The notes beneath the pieces were generated by a model, which saw only the letters and a program-made list of their open reading frames with translations, did not search any database and was not told the DNA's origin. A stretch of 64,000 nucleotides of DNA. It comes from Neoroseomonas terrae. Its GTDB lineage: Bacteria > Pseudomonadota > Alphaproteobacteria > Acetobacterales > Acetobacteraceae. This document shows positions 45,127-53,683 of this stretch, piece by piece. The stretch's first letter is position 1. Each line of letters begins with the position of its first letter. A program made the translations under genes and the position numbers. The stretch covers positions 227,342 to 291,341 of the forward strand of contig NZ_JAAEDI010000001.1 of NCBI RefSeq assembly GCF_018129025.1, written 5' to 3'.

Positions 45127-46097
45127 TGCGGCTGAATGCCTGCGGCTTCGACCACACGGCGCCAGCGTACCGTTTCCTCGGCCATGAGGCGTTCCACCTC
45201 GGCGGGCGGCGCGCCACCGGGCAGGCAGGCAATGGAGGCGAAGAAGTCCAGCACGTCCTGTGTCTGGAGCGCGCGGGCCGTCTCGGTGTAGAGCCGCTCG
45301 ATGATCTCGGGCGGCGTGCCGCGCGGGGCGCCGAGGCCGGACCAGTGCGTGACGGAGTAGCCCGGCAGCCCCGCCTCGGCGAAGGTCGGGGCCTCCGGCA
45401 GTGCGGGCATGCGTGCGTTGCCGCTGATCGCCAGCGGCCGCAGCACCGCGGTGGCGCCGCCGACGGCTGAGCCGGGCGAGGCGAAGACGACGTCCACCTG
45501 CTTCGAAAGCACGGCCGTCACTGCCTCCCCGCCGCCGCGATAGGGCACGTGGAACAGCTTCACCCCGGCTTCGAGCTCATAGGCGGCCGTGGCGAAATGC
45601 ACGGAACTGCCGACCCCACCGCTGCCATAGGTAATCTTCTCAGGATTCTGCCGCGCCGCGTCCGTCAGGTCCTGCAGCGTCCGGTACGGCGAATCGCGAT
45701 GCACAGCGACCATCACCGGCGTGAAGGCGGTGATGGTGATGACCCGGAAAGCCTCCGCATGATTGAAGGACAGCCGACTGTGAAGGAAGGGCATCATTCC
45801 GTAGGTGCTGTCGATCGCCAGCAGCGTGTAGCCATCGGGGGCGGCACGGGCGACCTCGGCAGCCCCGATCGTGCCGGAGCCGCCGGAGCGGTTCTCGATC
45901 ACAAAGGGCTGGCCCATCTGGTCTGACAGCTTCTGCCCGATCTTGCGGGCCACTGTGTCGATCGACCCGGTCGGCGCCCAGGCGACGACGAGCCTGATCG
46001 GGCGCGTTGGATAGGAATGCTGTGCGTGCCCCGGGCGAGGCGAAAGGACCGGGGAAGCTGCGGCTGCGGCCAACAGGGTGCGACGCGGAAATGCCAT
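45123..46097 (-). CDS. Tripartite tricarboxylate-type (Bug/TctC) solute-binding protein
   Basis: 324 aa. Signal MAFPRRTLLAAAAASPVLSP ends near GHAQHS. Core blocks are YPTRPIRLVVAWAPTGSIDT, FVIENRSGGSGTIGAAEVAR, PDGYTLLAIDSTYGMMPFLH, ITYGSGGVGSSVHFATAAYE and LFHVPYRGGGEAVTAVLSKQ. It starts a two-gene operon with the flavoprotein dehydrogenase. No TctAB permease genes are adjacent. The upstream 235-base divergent region holds a CCTGGCGCCAGG palindrome (46157-46168) and an AT-rich ATTTGCAAAT palindrome (46225-46234), possible operators for this gene or the divergent hydroxylase. Confidence 0.93.
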   Translation of the reverse strand: MAFPRRTLLAAAAASPVLSPRPGHAQHSYPTRPIRLVVAWAPTGSIDTVARKIGQKLSDQMGQPFVIENRSGGSGTIGAAEVARAAPDGYTLLAIDSTYGMMPFLHSRLSFNHAEAFRVITITAFTPVMVAVHRDSPYRTLQDLTDAARQNPEKITYGSGGVGSSVHFATAAYELEAGVKLFHVPYRGGGEAVTAVLSKQVDVVFASPGSAVGGATAVLRPLAISGNARMPALPEAPTFAEAGLPGYSVTHWSGLGAPRGTPPEIIERLYTETARALQTQDVLDFFASIACLPGGAPPAEVERLMAEETVRWRRVVEAAGIQPQ

Positions 46098-46332
46098 GTG
46101 GCCGTCCCTTCATCTTGTTTCTGAGTTCCGGGAACCGGCGGCGGCTTCCGGGCGTTCCTGGCGCCAGGAGGCTGTCGGCGCTTTTCCGGCCTGTCAACGC
46201 GGCGGATTGCCTCAAGGATTCCATATTTGCAAATGAGACTGAATCGCAGAAATGCGCTATCATCGCTTGTTCCGACGCGGATCGCGGCGCGGAATCGATG
46301 AACGGGTGCTTCCGGTGAAGGGAGAATGATGG

Positions 46333-47163
46333 GTGACTGACGATGCGATGACTGCGGCTCGACCCGCCAACACCCAGCAGAGTTTCGGTACCGCGGGCGT
46401 TGCCCCCATGGAGCGGCCGAGCCGCGTCACCCGCTTCTTCATGGCGATGGTGGCGATGGCCGAGCGATTGAACCTTCGCTACTCCAAGGTCGGCAACCCG
46501 CCCGTTTACGACACCGCGTCCTTTCCCTGGGCGCGCGAGATCGAGAAGGACTGGCACCGGATCCGCGCTGAATTGGAACCGTTGCTGGTGCGCCAGAAGG
46601 ATCTGCCGAGCTTTCACGAATTGTCGGGCGACGTGAAGACGATCAGCGCGGACAGCGCGTGGAAGACGTTCTTCCTGACCGGCTACGGCCTCTCCTCCGA
46701 GCGCAACATCGCTCAATGCCCTGACACCTGGCGCATCATGCAGCGCATCCCGGGCCTCAAGACGGCGATGTTCTCGATCTTCGAGCCCGGCAAGCACCTG
46801 CCGCCGCATCGCGGTCCGTACAACGGCGTATTGCGGCTGCATCTCGGCCTGATCGTGCCGCAAGCGCCGGCGGAGAAGCTCGCAATCCGCGTCGACCGGC
46901 AGACTTGCCAGTGGGAGGAAGGCAAGGTCCTGATCTTCGACGACGCCTACGAACACGAGGCCTGGAACCACACCGACAGGACGCGCGTGGTGCTGTTCGT
47001 CGATTTCGTGAAGCCGCTGCGTTTCCCGGCCCGGCTGGTCAACTGGTTGCTGCTGAACCTCGCCGTCTTCACCCCCTTCATCCGCGAGGGCGCCGACAAC
47101 CAGAAGGCATGGGAAAAGCGCTTCTACGAGCAGGCAGAGGCCCTACGGAACCGGCGTGGGTAA
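46333..47163 (+). CDS. Aspartyl/asparaginyl beta-hydroxylase-domain protein, LpxO-like
   Basis: 276 aa. The Asp_Arg_Hydrox domain covers most of the protein: FPWAREIEKDWHRIRAELEP, WKTFFLTGYGLSSERNIAQC, GLKTAMFSIFEPGKHLPPHR. Iron ligands His159 (PPHRGPYNG) and His208 (AYEHEAWNHT) and an Arg in HTDRTRVVLFVD for 2-oxoglutarate are present. LpxO relatives hydroxylate the secondary acyl chain of lipid A at the membrane. The hydrophobic C-terminal stretch (LVNWLLLNLAVFTPFI) fits a membrane-associated enzyme. GTG start with AAGGGAG eight bases upstream; an in-frame ATG 15 bases downstream is the alternative. Confidence 0.87.
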   Translation: MTDDAMTAARPANTQQSFGTAGVAPMERPSRVTRFFMAMVAMAERLNLRYSKVGNPPVYDTASFPWAREIEKDWHRIRAELEPLLVRQKDLPSFHELSGDVKTISADSAWKTFFLTGYGLSSERNIAQCPDTWRIMQRIPGLKTAMFSIFEPGKHLPPHRGPYNGVLRLHLGLIVPQAPAEKLAIRVDRQTCQWEEGKVLIFDDAYEHEAWNHTDRTRVVLFVDFVKPLRFPARLVNWLLLNLAVFTPFIREGADNQKAWEKRFYEQAEALRNRRG

Positions 47164-47330
47164 ATGATTGGCGGATTGGCGCGTTGGCCGGGCGAAGCTT
47201 TGTTTTTCCGCGGCGGTCCTCTCCAATCTCGCGATGTGTCCGGTCCTTCTCGTCGCCATGCGACGCAGCTTCGTTTGGCCGCGCAGTCTGAGCGCCCCAG
47301 ACGTCAGTCATGGGTCTCGGCGTCGCTCCG

Positions 47331-47356
47331 CGGAGGCGGGATCGATCCCGCCTCCG
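47331..47356. repeat. 26-bp perfect palindrome between convergent genes
   Basis: CGGAGGCGGGATC is followed immediately by its exact reverse complement, giving 13-base arms with no loop at 47331-47356. It lies ten bases beyond the doxX stop and 167 bases after the hydroxylase gene, between convergent genes. It could act as a two-way terminator stem or a dyad binding site. There is no adjacent T-run on either strand. The rest of this 202-base gap holds no gene I can support. Confidence 0.75.
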
Positions 47357-47365
47357 TCGCGATGG

Positions 47366-47800
47366 TCAGGCGCTGGCCGGGATCACCTTCCGGCCGAGTA
47401 GCTTGTTCACGTCGAGCGCAAGGGCGCCGGCGCCGAGACCGGCCTGGACCAGCAGCAGCAGCGTCCAGAAGGCCGGAAACTCCCAACCGCCGCGCGGGGC
47501 GCTGAACAGCCAGCCATTGGGGACGTGCAGCAACGTCGCGCCGATCATGATCGGCAGCGCCAGGAGGCTGACCACCCGCACGCCGACACCGGCAATCAGG
47601 GCGACGCCCGCCCCGATCTCGGCCGCGATCACGATGGCGCCAAAGACGGGCGGGTAACCCAGCGATCCGAAGTAGCCCATCGTTCCCGCCAGACCAAAGG
47701 TTCCGAGCTTGAGCAGTCCGCCATGGGCGAGGAACAGCACGCCCATGCTCACGCGGAGCAGAAGAGCGGCATAGGGGGTTGTGACCTTGGTGTCGGGCAT
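47366..47800 (-). CDS. DoxX family membrane protein
   Basis: 144 aa with four membrane helices. DoxX hallmarks are LLLRVSMGVLFLAHGGLLKL, GYFGSLGYPPVFGAIVIAAE, GAGVALIAGVGVRVVSLLAL and the FWTLLLLVQAGLGAGALALD end. Bacterial DoxX proteins are linked to redox or sulfur stress at the inner membrane, but the biochemical role is unsettled. The ATG at 47800 is chosen because AAGG lies nine bases upstream; an ATG three codons earlier sits directly on that sequence. Divergent from a LysR gene 113 bases away that may regulate it. Confidence 0.9.
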   Translation of the reverse strand: MPDTKVTTPYAALLLRVSMGVLFLAHGGLLKLGTFGLAGTMGYFGSLGYPPVFGAIVIAAEIGAGVALIAGVGVRVVSLLALPIMIGATLLHVPNGWLFSAPRGGWEFPAFWTLLLLVQAGLGAGALALDVNKLLGRKVIPASA

Positions 47801-47913
47801 CGTCGTCATCCTTGTCAGGTAAGGCCCAGTCCGGCCTCTCTGGCGCGGACCATGCCCCGGCGCCGCCGGCGGCTTCCAACGCGGCTTCGGAACGTCCATC
47901 ATCACCGGCGCGA

Positions 47914-48864
47914 ATGGCAGACCTCTCGACCCTCGATCTGAACCTGCTCCGCGTCTTCGACGCGGTGGCGCGCGAGCGCCATGTGACGCGCGCGGCACAA
48001 CGGCTGAACCTGTCGCAGCCGGCGGTATCCAACGCGCTGTCCCGGCTGCGGGCCACGCTCAACGATGAGCTGTTCCTGCGCCGCCCCGGCGGCGTGGAGC
48101 CGACGGAGCTGGCGCTCGCCCTCGCCGGTCCGGTCGCCGAGGTGCTCGATCGCCTCCGCGAGACGCTGAGTGCCAGGGCACCCTTCGACCCTGCAACGTC
48201 GGACCGCGTCTTCGTCGTCGCCCTGTCGGAGTACGCCGAGGCTGTGCTTGCCCCGCCGCTGCTGGAGCGCATGGCGCGCGAAGCGCCGGGCTGCCTGCTC
48301 GCGGTCCGTCACGCCGACCGCACCAACTGGCAGGACCTGGTGGAACGCTGCGAGGCGGAACTCGCCATCGCCGTGCTGCCGGAGCCGCCCGCCATCTTCA
48401 CTCGCGTGCGGTTGCTGCCGGAAGGCTTCATGACCCTGATGCGCCGCGATCATCCGTTGGCGAAGGGCGTGCTGACCGAGGACCGGCTGATCACCTTCCC
48501 GCATCTGCTGCATTCGCCGAATGGGTCGCGCGACGGGGCGCTGGACGTGGCGCTGGCCACGCGGGGCAGGAAGCGTCGGCTGGGCGCGGTGGTCGCGCAT
48601 CTGTCCGCCGTGCCTGACATCCTGGCGCGCACGGATATGGTGATGACGCTGTCGGGCCGCCTCGCCAACCTGCTGGCCGAGGCGCATGGCCTGGTGGTGC
48701 GGGAATCGCCAGTCGAGATCCGACACACGCGGCTGTCGATGATTTTTCATCGGCGCCTGGAAAGCGATGCCGGCCATGCCTGGCTACGGCGACTGATGCT
48801 GGCCGTCGCGCGGGACGTGCCGGCAGTGGAGGCAGGGAGCATCCCGCCGGGCGATGACGACTGA
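47914..48864 (+). CDS. LysR family transcriptional regulator
   Basis: 316 aa. HTH: LDLNLLRVFDAVARERHVTR, AAQRLNLSQPAVSNALSRLR. The LNDELFLRRPGGVEPTELAL stretch and RDHPLAKGVLTEDRLITFPH belong to the NodD/SyrM-like branch of LysR. It lies between doxX (divergent) and a GMC oxidoreductase gene whose start it overlaps by 11 bases. That co-directional overlap is unusual for a LysR gene and suggests the oxidoreductase is expressed from the regulator's own transcript. Longer upstream in-frame extensions look non-coding. Confidence 0.92.
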   Translation: MADLSTLDLNLLRVFDAVARERHVTRAAQRLNLSQPAVSNALSRLRATLNDELFLRRPGGVEPTELALALAGPVAEVLDRLRETLSARAPFDPATSDRVFVVALSEYAEAVLAPPLLERMAREAPGCLLAVRHADRTNWQDLVERCEAELAIAVLPEPPAIFTRVRLLPEGFMTLMRRDHPLAKGVLTEDRLITFPHLLHSPNGSRDGALDVALATRGRKRRLGAVVAHLSAVPDILARTDMVMTLSGRLANLLAEAHGLVVRESPVEIRHTRLSMIFHRRLESDAGHAWLRRLMLAVARDVPAVEAGSIPPGDDD

Positions 48865-50455
48865 CAGCTTCGACCATGTGATCGTCGGCGCCGGCAGCGC
48901 CGGCTGCGTGCTGGCAAACCGGCTTTCCGCGGACGGCGCGACCGTCGCTGTCATCGAGGCCGGCGGCAGGGATCGCCACCCCTACATCCACATCCCCGCT
49001 GGCTACGCACGCATCCTCGACCATGCGAAGCTGACCTGGGGCTATCGGACGGAACCGGATGCCGCGACGGGCAATCGCGCGCTCGACTATCCGCGCGGGC
49101 GGGTGTGGGGCGGGTCGTCCTCGATCAACGGGCTCGGCCACGTGCGGGGCGACCCGTCAGATTACGACCTCTGGGCGCAGAAGGGCTGCGCCGGTTGGGG
49201 GTGGGACGATCTGCTGCCCTATTTCATGCGCCACGAATCCTTCGCCGGCGGCGGCGAGGGCCGTGGCACGACAGGCCCGCAACCGATCGAACATCTCGCC
49301 GAGCGTCCCGAGCTGCTCGACCGCTTCGCTGCCGCGGCCGAGACGATCGGCCTGCCCGTGAATGCCGACATGAACGGTCCGCGACGCCAGGGCTTCGCCA
49401 CCTTCCAGCAGACGCGGCGCGGGCAGCGGCGCATCTCGGCGGCGCGCGCCTATCTTGTCCCGGCGTTGTCGCGGCCGAACCTGACGGTGATCGACAACAG
49501 CCTCGCGCTGCGCATCGTGATCGCGGATGGCCGCGCCGTGGGCGTGCTGATCCGCCGCGGCGGCGAGGAACGACTGATCCGCGCACGCTTCGGCGTGGTG
49601 CTGTCGGCCGGTGCGATCGGGTCGCCGCATCTGCTGATGCGCTCCGGCATCGGCCCGGCGGCGCATCTCGCGCAGCACGGCATCGCGCCGGTGCTCGACG
49701 CGCCGGGCGTCGGGCAGAACCTGCAGGACCACTACATCGTCCGTCTGACCTTCCGGCTGACGGATCATCGCTGGTCGGCGAACCGCCGTATCGTCTGGCC
49801 GCGGCTCGGGCTTGAAGTGTTGCGCTGGATAACCTCCGGCAAGGGCGTGCTGACCTGGTCGCCGGGGATGATGTCGCTGTTCGCGCGGACGGAATCGGGG
49901 CTGGATGCGCCCGATATCCAGATCAATGGCGGGCCGATCTCCTGGCAGGATGGCCGCATCGGCGTGCCGGAGACGGAGCCAGGCTTCACCCTCGGCGTCT
50001 GGCAGTGCCGCCCGCACAGCCGCGGCTCCGTTACGCTGAAATCCGCGCGCGCCGAGGATGCACCGGCGATCGCCCCGCGTTTCCTGACGGAACGGGCCGA
50101 CGAGGCGTGCGTCGTGCGCGGCCTGCGGCTGGCGCGGCGCTGGATGGCGGCCGCGCCCTTGCAGGGTGTCGTCGCTCAGGAGGTCCGGCCCGGCGCCGAT
50201 GTGCAGAGCGACGAGGACCTGCTCGCGATGGCGAAGGCTACCGGCGGGACCGTCTATCACCCGTCCTGCACGGTGCGGATGGGCGGCGACCCCGCCGCAC
50301 CGCTCGATGCGCGGTTGCGCTTCCGCGGGATCGAGGGGCTGCGCGTCGCGGATGCCTCGGTCTTCCCGGACATCCCCGTCTGCAACATCAACGCGACCGT
50401 CCTGTCGGTGGCCGAGAAGGCCGCCGACCTGATTGCCGCGGATATGCGGGGCTGA
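48854..50455 (+). CDS. GMC family FAD oxidoreductase (choline dehydrogenase-like)
   Basis: 533 aa. FAD-binding start FDHVIVGAGSAGCVLANRLS. GMC signature 1: RGRVWGGSSSINGLGHVRGD. Signature 2 region: FGVVLSAGAIGSPHLLMRSG. The catalytic C-terminus reads YHPSCTVRMGGDPAAPLDAR and RVADASVFPDIPVCNINATV. The active-site His is in YHPS, and the usual second His/Asn position is the N of NINAT. It oxidises a primary or secondary alcohol with FAD; relatives act on choline, polyethylene glycol or aliphatic alcohols. It overlaps the upstream LysR and ends directly against the convergent msrB stop (adjacent codons, no spacer). Confidence 0.93.
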   Translation: MTTDSFDHVIVGAGSAGCVLANRLSADGATVAVIEAGGRDRHPYIHIPAGYARILDHAKLTWGYRTEPDAATGNRALDYPRGRVWGGSSSINGLGHVRGDPSDYDLWAQKGCAGWGWDDLLPYFMRHESFAGGGEGRGTTGPQPIEHLAERPELLDRFAAAAETIGLPVNADMNGPRRQGFATFQQTRRGQRRISAARAYLVPALSRPNLTVIDNSLALRIVIADGRAVGVLIRRGGEERLIRARFGVVLSAGAIGSPHLLMRSGIGPAAHLAQHGIAPVLDAPGVGQNLQDHYIVRLTFRLTDHRWSANRRIVWPRLGLEVLRWITSGKGVLTWSPGMMSLFARTESGLDAPDIQINGGPISWQDGRIGVPETEPGFTLGVWQCRPHSRGSVTLKSARAEDAPAIAPRFLTERADEACVVRGLRLARRWMAAAPLQGVVAQEVRPGADVQSDEDLLAMAKATGGTVYHPSCTVRMGGDPAAPLDARLRFRGIEGLRVADASVFPDIPVCNINATVLSVAEKAADLIAADMRG

Positions 50456-50866
50456 TCAGCCTTCCGGCGTAAAGTTCAGGGCCACGCCGTTGATGCAGTA
50501 GCGCAGTCCAGTCGGCGGCGGTCCATCCTCGAACACATGGCCGAGATGGCTGCCGCAGGTCGCGCAATGCACCTCCGTGCGGACCATGCCGTAGCTGCGG
50601 TCGGTCGTGGTCTCGACCGTGCCGGGCAGCGGGTCGTTGAAGCTCGGCCAGCCCGTGCCGCTCTCGAACTTCCGGCCCGAGCGGAAAAGCGGCGTGTCGC
50701 AGCCGACGCAGGAGAACACGCCCGCGCGCTTCTCGACCAGCAGGGCACAGGAACCGGGCCGTTCCGTGCCATGCTCGCGCATGATGCGGTACTGTTCCGG
50801 CGTCAGCAGCCGACGCCATTCGGCGTCGCTGTGCGTGACGGGGTAGGTCTTCTCCGTCGTCGTCAT
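50456..50866 (-). CDS. msrB: Peptide-methionine (R)-S-oxide reductase MsrB
   Basis: 136 aa. Structural zinc pairs CVGC and CATC, the [17 protein letters not shown] block, [20 protein letters not shown] and the catalytic [15 protein letters not shown] are all present. Reduces methionine-R-sulfoxide in proteins, repairing oxidative damage in the cytoplasm. The ATG at 50866 has GGAGA six bases upstream; an in-frame start 57 bases earlier is less likely. Confidence 0.95.
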   Translation of the reverse strand: MTTTEKTYPVTHSDAEWRRLLTPEQYRIMREHGTERPGSCALLVEKRAGVFSCVGCDTPLFRSGRKFESGTGWPSFNDPLPGTVETTTDRSYGMVRTEVHCATCGSHLGHVFEDGPPPTGLRYCINGVALNFTPEG

Positions 50867-51063
50867 TCTGATCTCCTGACCGAATGGGCGGCCGCTGTGA
50901 GCGAGGAGCGTCATATTGGTCAATGCGGTGCCCGACGCCAGGGCTTCGGATGTTCCGGAGTCCGCCCGCGGGGGTTGTTACGCACCGCCCCCAACCGGGC
51001 TGCAGGTGCGGCCGTCGCCCGGCTCGCGCAGCGTTGATATTGCCGACCGCGGGAAGGAGCGGC
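50867..51063. other. Intergenic region upstream of the 38-aa frame and DUF938 gene
   Basis: From the msrB start to the DUF938 gene is 310 bases. The first 197 contain no reading frame with convincing codon use. A GGGGG...CCCCC pairing is possible around 50968-50995 (GGGGGTTG to CACCGCCCCC), followed by GCAGGTGCGGCCGTCGCC. These could fold in a leader transcript. I see no recognised riboswitch. Confidence 0.4.
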
Positions 51064-51180
51064 ATGAAACGCGATATCCTGGAACGTGTGCGGTCTGGTT
51101 TCAGTCTCTCCAAGCTCCGATTGGTCTGTGGCGCGCCACCTTGCCAGTTGGCACACATCGCGGGATGCCCTGTCCCATGA
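51064..51180 (+). CDS. Possible 38-aa leader peptide or small protein coupled to the DUF938 gene
   Basis: Frame MKRDILERVRSGFSLSKLRL then VCGAPPCQLAHIAGCPVP. A full AAGGAG ribosome-binding sequence ends four bases before its ATG, a stronger one than the methyltransferase gene itself has. Its TGA overlaps the downstream ATG (ATGA at 51177-51180), so translation of this frame would deliver ribosomes to the methyltransferase start. Three cysteines lie in the last 16 residues (VCG, PCQ, GCP). It could be a regulatory leader, a small metal-binding protein, or chance. I recognise no family. Confidence 0.4.
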   Translation: MKRDILERVRSGFSLSKLRLVCGAPPCQLAHIAGCPVP

Positions 51181-51785
51181 CGAACCCAGACCTGCGCCGC
51201 TTCGCCCCCGCCGCCGCGCGCAATCGCGACCCGATCCTCGAGGTCCTTCGCCGCCATCTGCCGCCGACGGGGCTGGTGCTCGAGGTCGCGAGCGGCAGTG
51301 GCGAGCATGTGGTCCACTTCGCGGCAGCCCTGCCCGATCTCACGTTCCAGCCCAGTGACCCTGATGCCGACGCCCGCGCCAGCATCGATGCCTGGGTCGC
51401 TGAGTCTGGCCTGGCCAATATCCGGTCGGCGCTGCCGGCGGATGCCTCAGCAACGGCGTGGCCGTTGGACGCGGCCGATGCGGTGGTCTGCATCAACATG
51501 ATCCACATCGCGCCCTGGGCCGCGGCAGAGGGGCTGGTGCGCGGCGCCGCCGCGATCCTGCCGTCCGCTGCGCCTTTGATCCTTTACGGGCCCTACCGGC
51601 GCGGCGGGGCGCATACGGCACCATCCAACGCGGCGTTCGACGCTGACCTGCGCGCCCGTAACCCCACCTGGGGCGTGCGGGACCTCGAGGCCGTGGCCGC
51701 CCTCGCTGCCTCCTCGGGGTTCGGGCCGCCGGAGGTGACGGCGATGCCCGCCAACAACCTCATCGTCGTGTTCCGTCGTACGTGA
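51177..51785 (+). CDS. DUF938 family SAM-dependent methyltransferase-like protein
   Basis: 202 aa, the usual DUF938 size. MTNPDLRRFAPAAARNRDPI leads to the SAM-binding motif LVLEVASGSGEHVVHFAAAL, then LTFQPSDPDADARASIDAWV, VVCINMIHIAPWAAAEGLVR, LILYGPYRRGGAHTAPSNAA and RNPTWGVRDLEAVAALAASS. The fold is a class I methyltransferase; the substrate is unknown. Upstream it is coupled to a 38-codon frame, and downstream its stop overlaps the GTG of a large membrane protein gene (GTGA), making a possible three-gene unit. Confidence 0.9.
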   Translation: MTNPDLRRFAPAAARNRDPILEVLRRHLPPTGLVLEVASGSGEHVVHFAAALPDLTFQPSDPDADARASIDAWVAESGLANIRSALPADASATAWPLDAADAVVCINMIHIAPWAAAEGLVRGAAAILPSAAPLILYGPYRRGGAHTAPSNAAFDADLRARNPTWGVRDLEAVAALAASSGFGPPEVTAMPANNLIVVFRRT

Positions 51786-53635
51786 CGGGGGCGGTGTCGC
51801 GGTCCCGGATAAACGCTCTGGCAGGGGTGCTGGCAGCGCGATCGGGCCTCGCCGTGCTCGCGCTGCTGATGCTGGGCTGTGGCTTCGCCTCAATGGTGAT
51901 GGGTGCGGATCGAGGCTGGGATGCGCAGAACTACCATGTCTATGCACCCTGGCGACTGTTCGTGGACCGGCCGCTCGATCGGCTGGCGGCGGGGATGCAG
52001 GGATTTCACAACCCGCTGCCCGACATTCCTTTCGCGCTGCTGCTGTGGAAGCTGAACGACTGGCCGCGCCTCGCCGCTTTCCTGATGGGGATGCCGGCCG
52101 GAGCGGTGCTCTGGGTTGCCTGGCGCTGCGCGCGCCACATGCTGGCCGATGCGCCGCGCGCCGAGCTGCTGGCGCTGTTGGCTGCGATCGGCACGGCCGG
52201 CGGGGCGGTGTTCCGCAGCCAGGTCGGGACGACGTCCGGCGACGTCGTGACGGGGGGGCTGGTGCTCCTCGGCGTGCTGGCGCTGTTGCGACCGGGGGAG
52301 GGGCACCCATGGCGAGCGGGCGCGCTGGCGGGTGTCGCCTGCGGCGCGGCAATCGGACTGAAACTGACCAATGCGCCTTTCGCGCCGGCACTGGCGGCGA
52401 TGATCGTCGTACGGGTCGGCTGGGACCGGCGCCTTCCGGCGGCGCTGCTGGCCTGCGCGCTGGGCGGGCTGCTCGGCATCGTCGCGACGGGCGGCTGGTG
52501 GGCGGCACATCTGGCGGCGCAGACAGGCAACCCGCTCTTTCCCTACTTCAACGATCTGTTCCATGCGGGGGAGGGGGTGCCGCGCGCCGGCCGGGACCTG
52601 CAATTCATGCCCGCGACGCTGACCGAGGCGCTGGTCCGGCCTTTCCTCTGGGCGGTATCGGACCTGCCGCGCGTCACCGAGGAGCGCATGCGCGACCCGC
52701 GGCTTGCGGCCGGTCTGCTGGCCGCGCTCGCCCTGCCCTTCCTTCGCCGTGCGCCGGCCCGGCACGCCGCGCTGCCGGTCGCGGCCTTCCTGGTCATTGC
52801 CTATGCCATCTGGCTGCCGGTCTTCTCGATCTACCGCTACGCCTTCGTGCTGGAAGCGTTGTCCCCGGCGCTGCTGATCGCCGCGCTGACGGCCTTGCCG
52901 GTGCGGGCCGCGATCGGCGTCGCGGCGGTCGCGGTGATCGCCGCGTTCCCGCTGACGAAGCCGGTGCCGGCGCTGCGGGCGCCGCTGGACGATCGCTACC
53001 TGGCCGTGGACTGGCCGGCGCTGGCGCCCGGCGCGGTGGTGCTGGGCACGGCGAAGCCGACGGCCTTCCTCGCCGTCGGTCTGCCGGCGGAGACCGCGTT
53101 GTGGAGCCTGAGCGGGATCGCCGAAGTCGGCGCGCCTGCCGACCACGCTGCCCTTGCCGCGCTGCGCGACGGATCGGCGCCGCTGTACGCTGTCCTGCCG
53201 GGGCATGGGCAGAGCTTTGCACTGTTGTCGCCGCACGGCTTGTCGCCGGCGATGGAAGGTTGCCGTCGCATTTGCACGAACTGGTCGCCGGCAGGTGCCG
53301 GCCCTCTGGTCTGCCCACTGACGCGCGATGGCCGCGCCGCGCCACCGCCGCCGCTGCGCCATGCCGCCCCGGCCGCCCGGCTGTGCGAGGTGGCCGGGCC
53401 AGGCCTGATCAGTGCTGGCCGTCGCGGCCTACGGGTCGCGGGCGAAGCTTTGCTCGATTTCGGCGCTGGCTGCCGCACGGGGGAAGTGACGGCGCCGGGG
53501 GCGGGCGGGTTGGACGCGACGCCGCCGGCCGAGATGCAGCCAGGCGGGCGCTTCCGCATGACACTCTCCGGCGATGGGCTGGTCCGCTTGCGTGGCGATG
53601 CGGTGCTGGCGGGAGCGCGCTGCGTCGCATGGTAG
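51782..53635 (+). CDS. Polytopic membrane protein, possible GT-C-type glycosyltransferase
   Basis: 617 aa. About ten or eleven hydrophobic helices fill residues 15-400, then a soluble C-terminal domain of about 200 residues (Cys-containing: CRRICTNWSPAGAGPLVCPL, AARLCEVAGPGLI, GAGCRTGEV). After the first helix comes GADRGWDAQNYHVYAPWRLF, an acidic loop of the kind GT-C transferases use for catalysis, and HNPLPDIPFALLLWKLND. I do not recognise a precise family; sugar or polyprenyl-phosphate-sugar transfer at the outer face of the inner membrane is inference. GTG start overlaps the methyltransferase stop. Confidence 0.72.
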   Translation: MTGAVSRSRINALAGVLAARSGLAVLALLMLGCGFASMVMGADRGWDAQNYHVYAPWRLFVDRPLDRLAAGMQGFHNPLPDIPFALLLWKLNDWPRLAAFLMGMPAGAVLWVAWRCARHMLADAPRAELLALLAAIGTAGGAVFRSQVGTTSGDVVTGGLVLLGVLALLRPGEGHPWRAGALAGVACGAAIGLKLTNAPFAPALAAMIVVRVGWDRRLPAALLACALGGLLGIVATGGWWAAHLAAQTGNPLFPYFNDLFHAGEGVPRAGRDLQFMPATLTEALVRPFLWAVSDLPRVTEERMRDPRLAAGLLAALALPFLRRAPARHAALPVAAFLVIAYAIWLPVFSIYRYAFVLEALSPALLIAALTALPVRAAIGVAAVAVIAAFPLTKPVPALRAPLDDRYLAVDWPALAPGAVVLGTAKPTAFLAVGLPAETALWSLSGIAEVGAPADHAALAALRDGSAPLYAVLPGHGQSFALLSPHGLSPAMEGCRRICTNWSPAGAGPLVCPLTRDGRAAPPPPLRHAAPAARLCEVAGPGLISAGRRGLRVAGEALLDFGAGCRTGEVTAPGAGGLDATPPAEMQPGGRFRMTLSGDGLVRLRGDAVLAGARCVAW

Positions 53636-53683
53636 GCCGATGGGGCGGCCCTCCTCGCCGGCACCATCGCCCTTCGCGCTATG

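Noticed and set aside
50920..51156. Minus-strand frame of 78 codons between msrB and the DUF938 gene
   Set aside because: No ribosome-binding site or homology; overlaps the better-supported 38-codon plus-strand frame.
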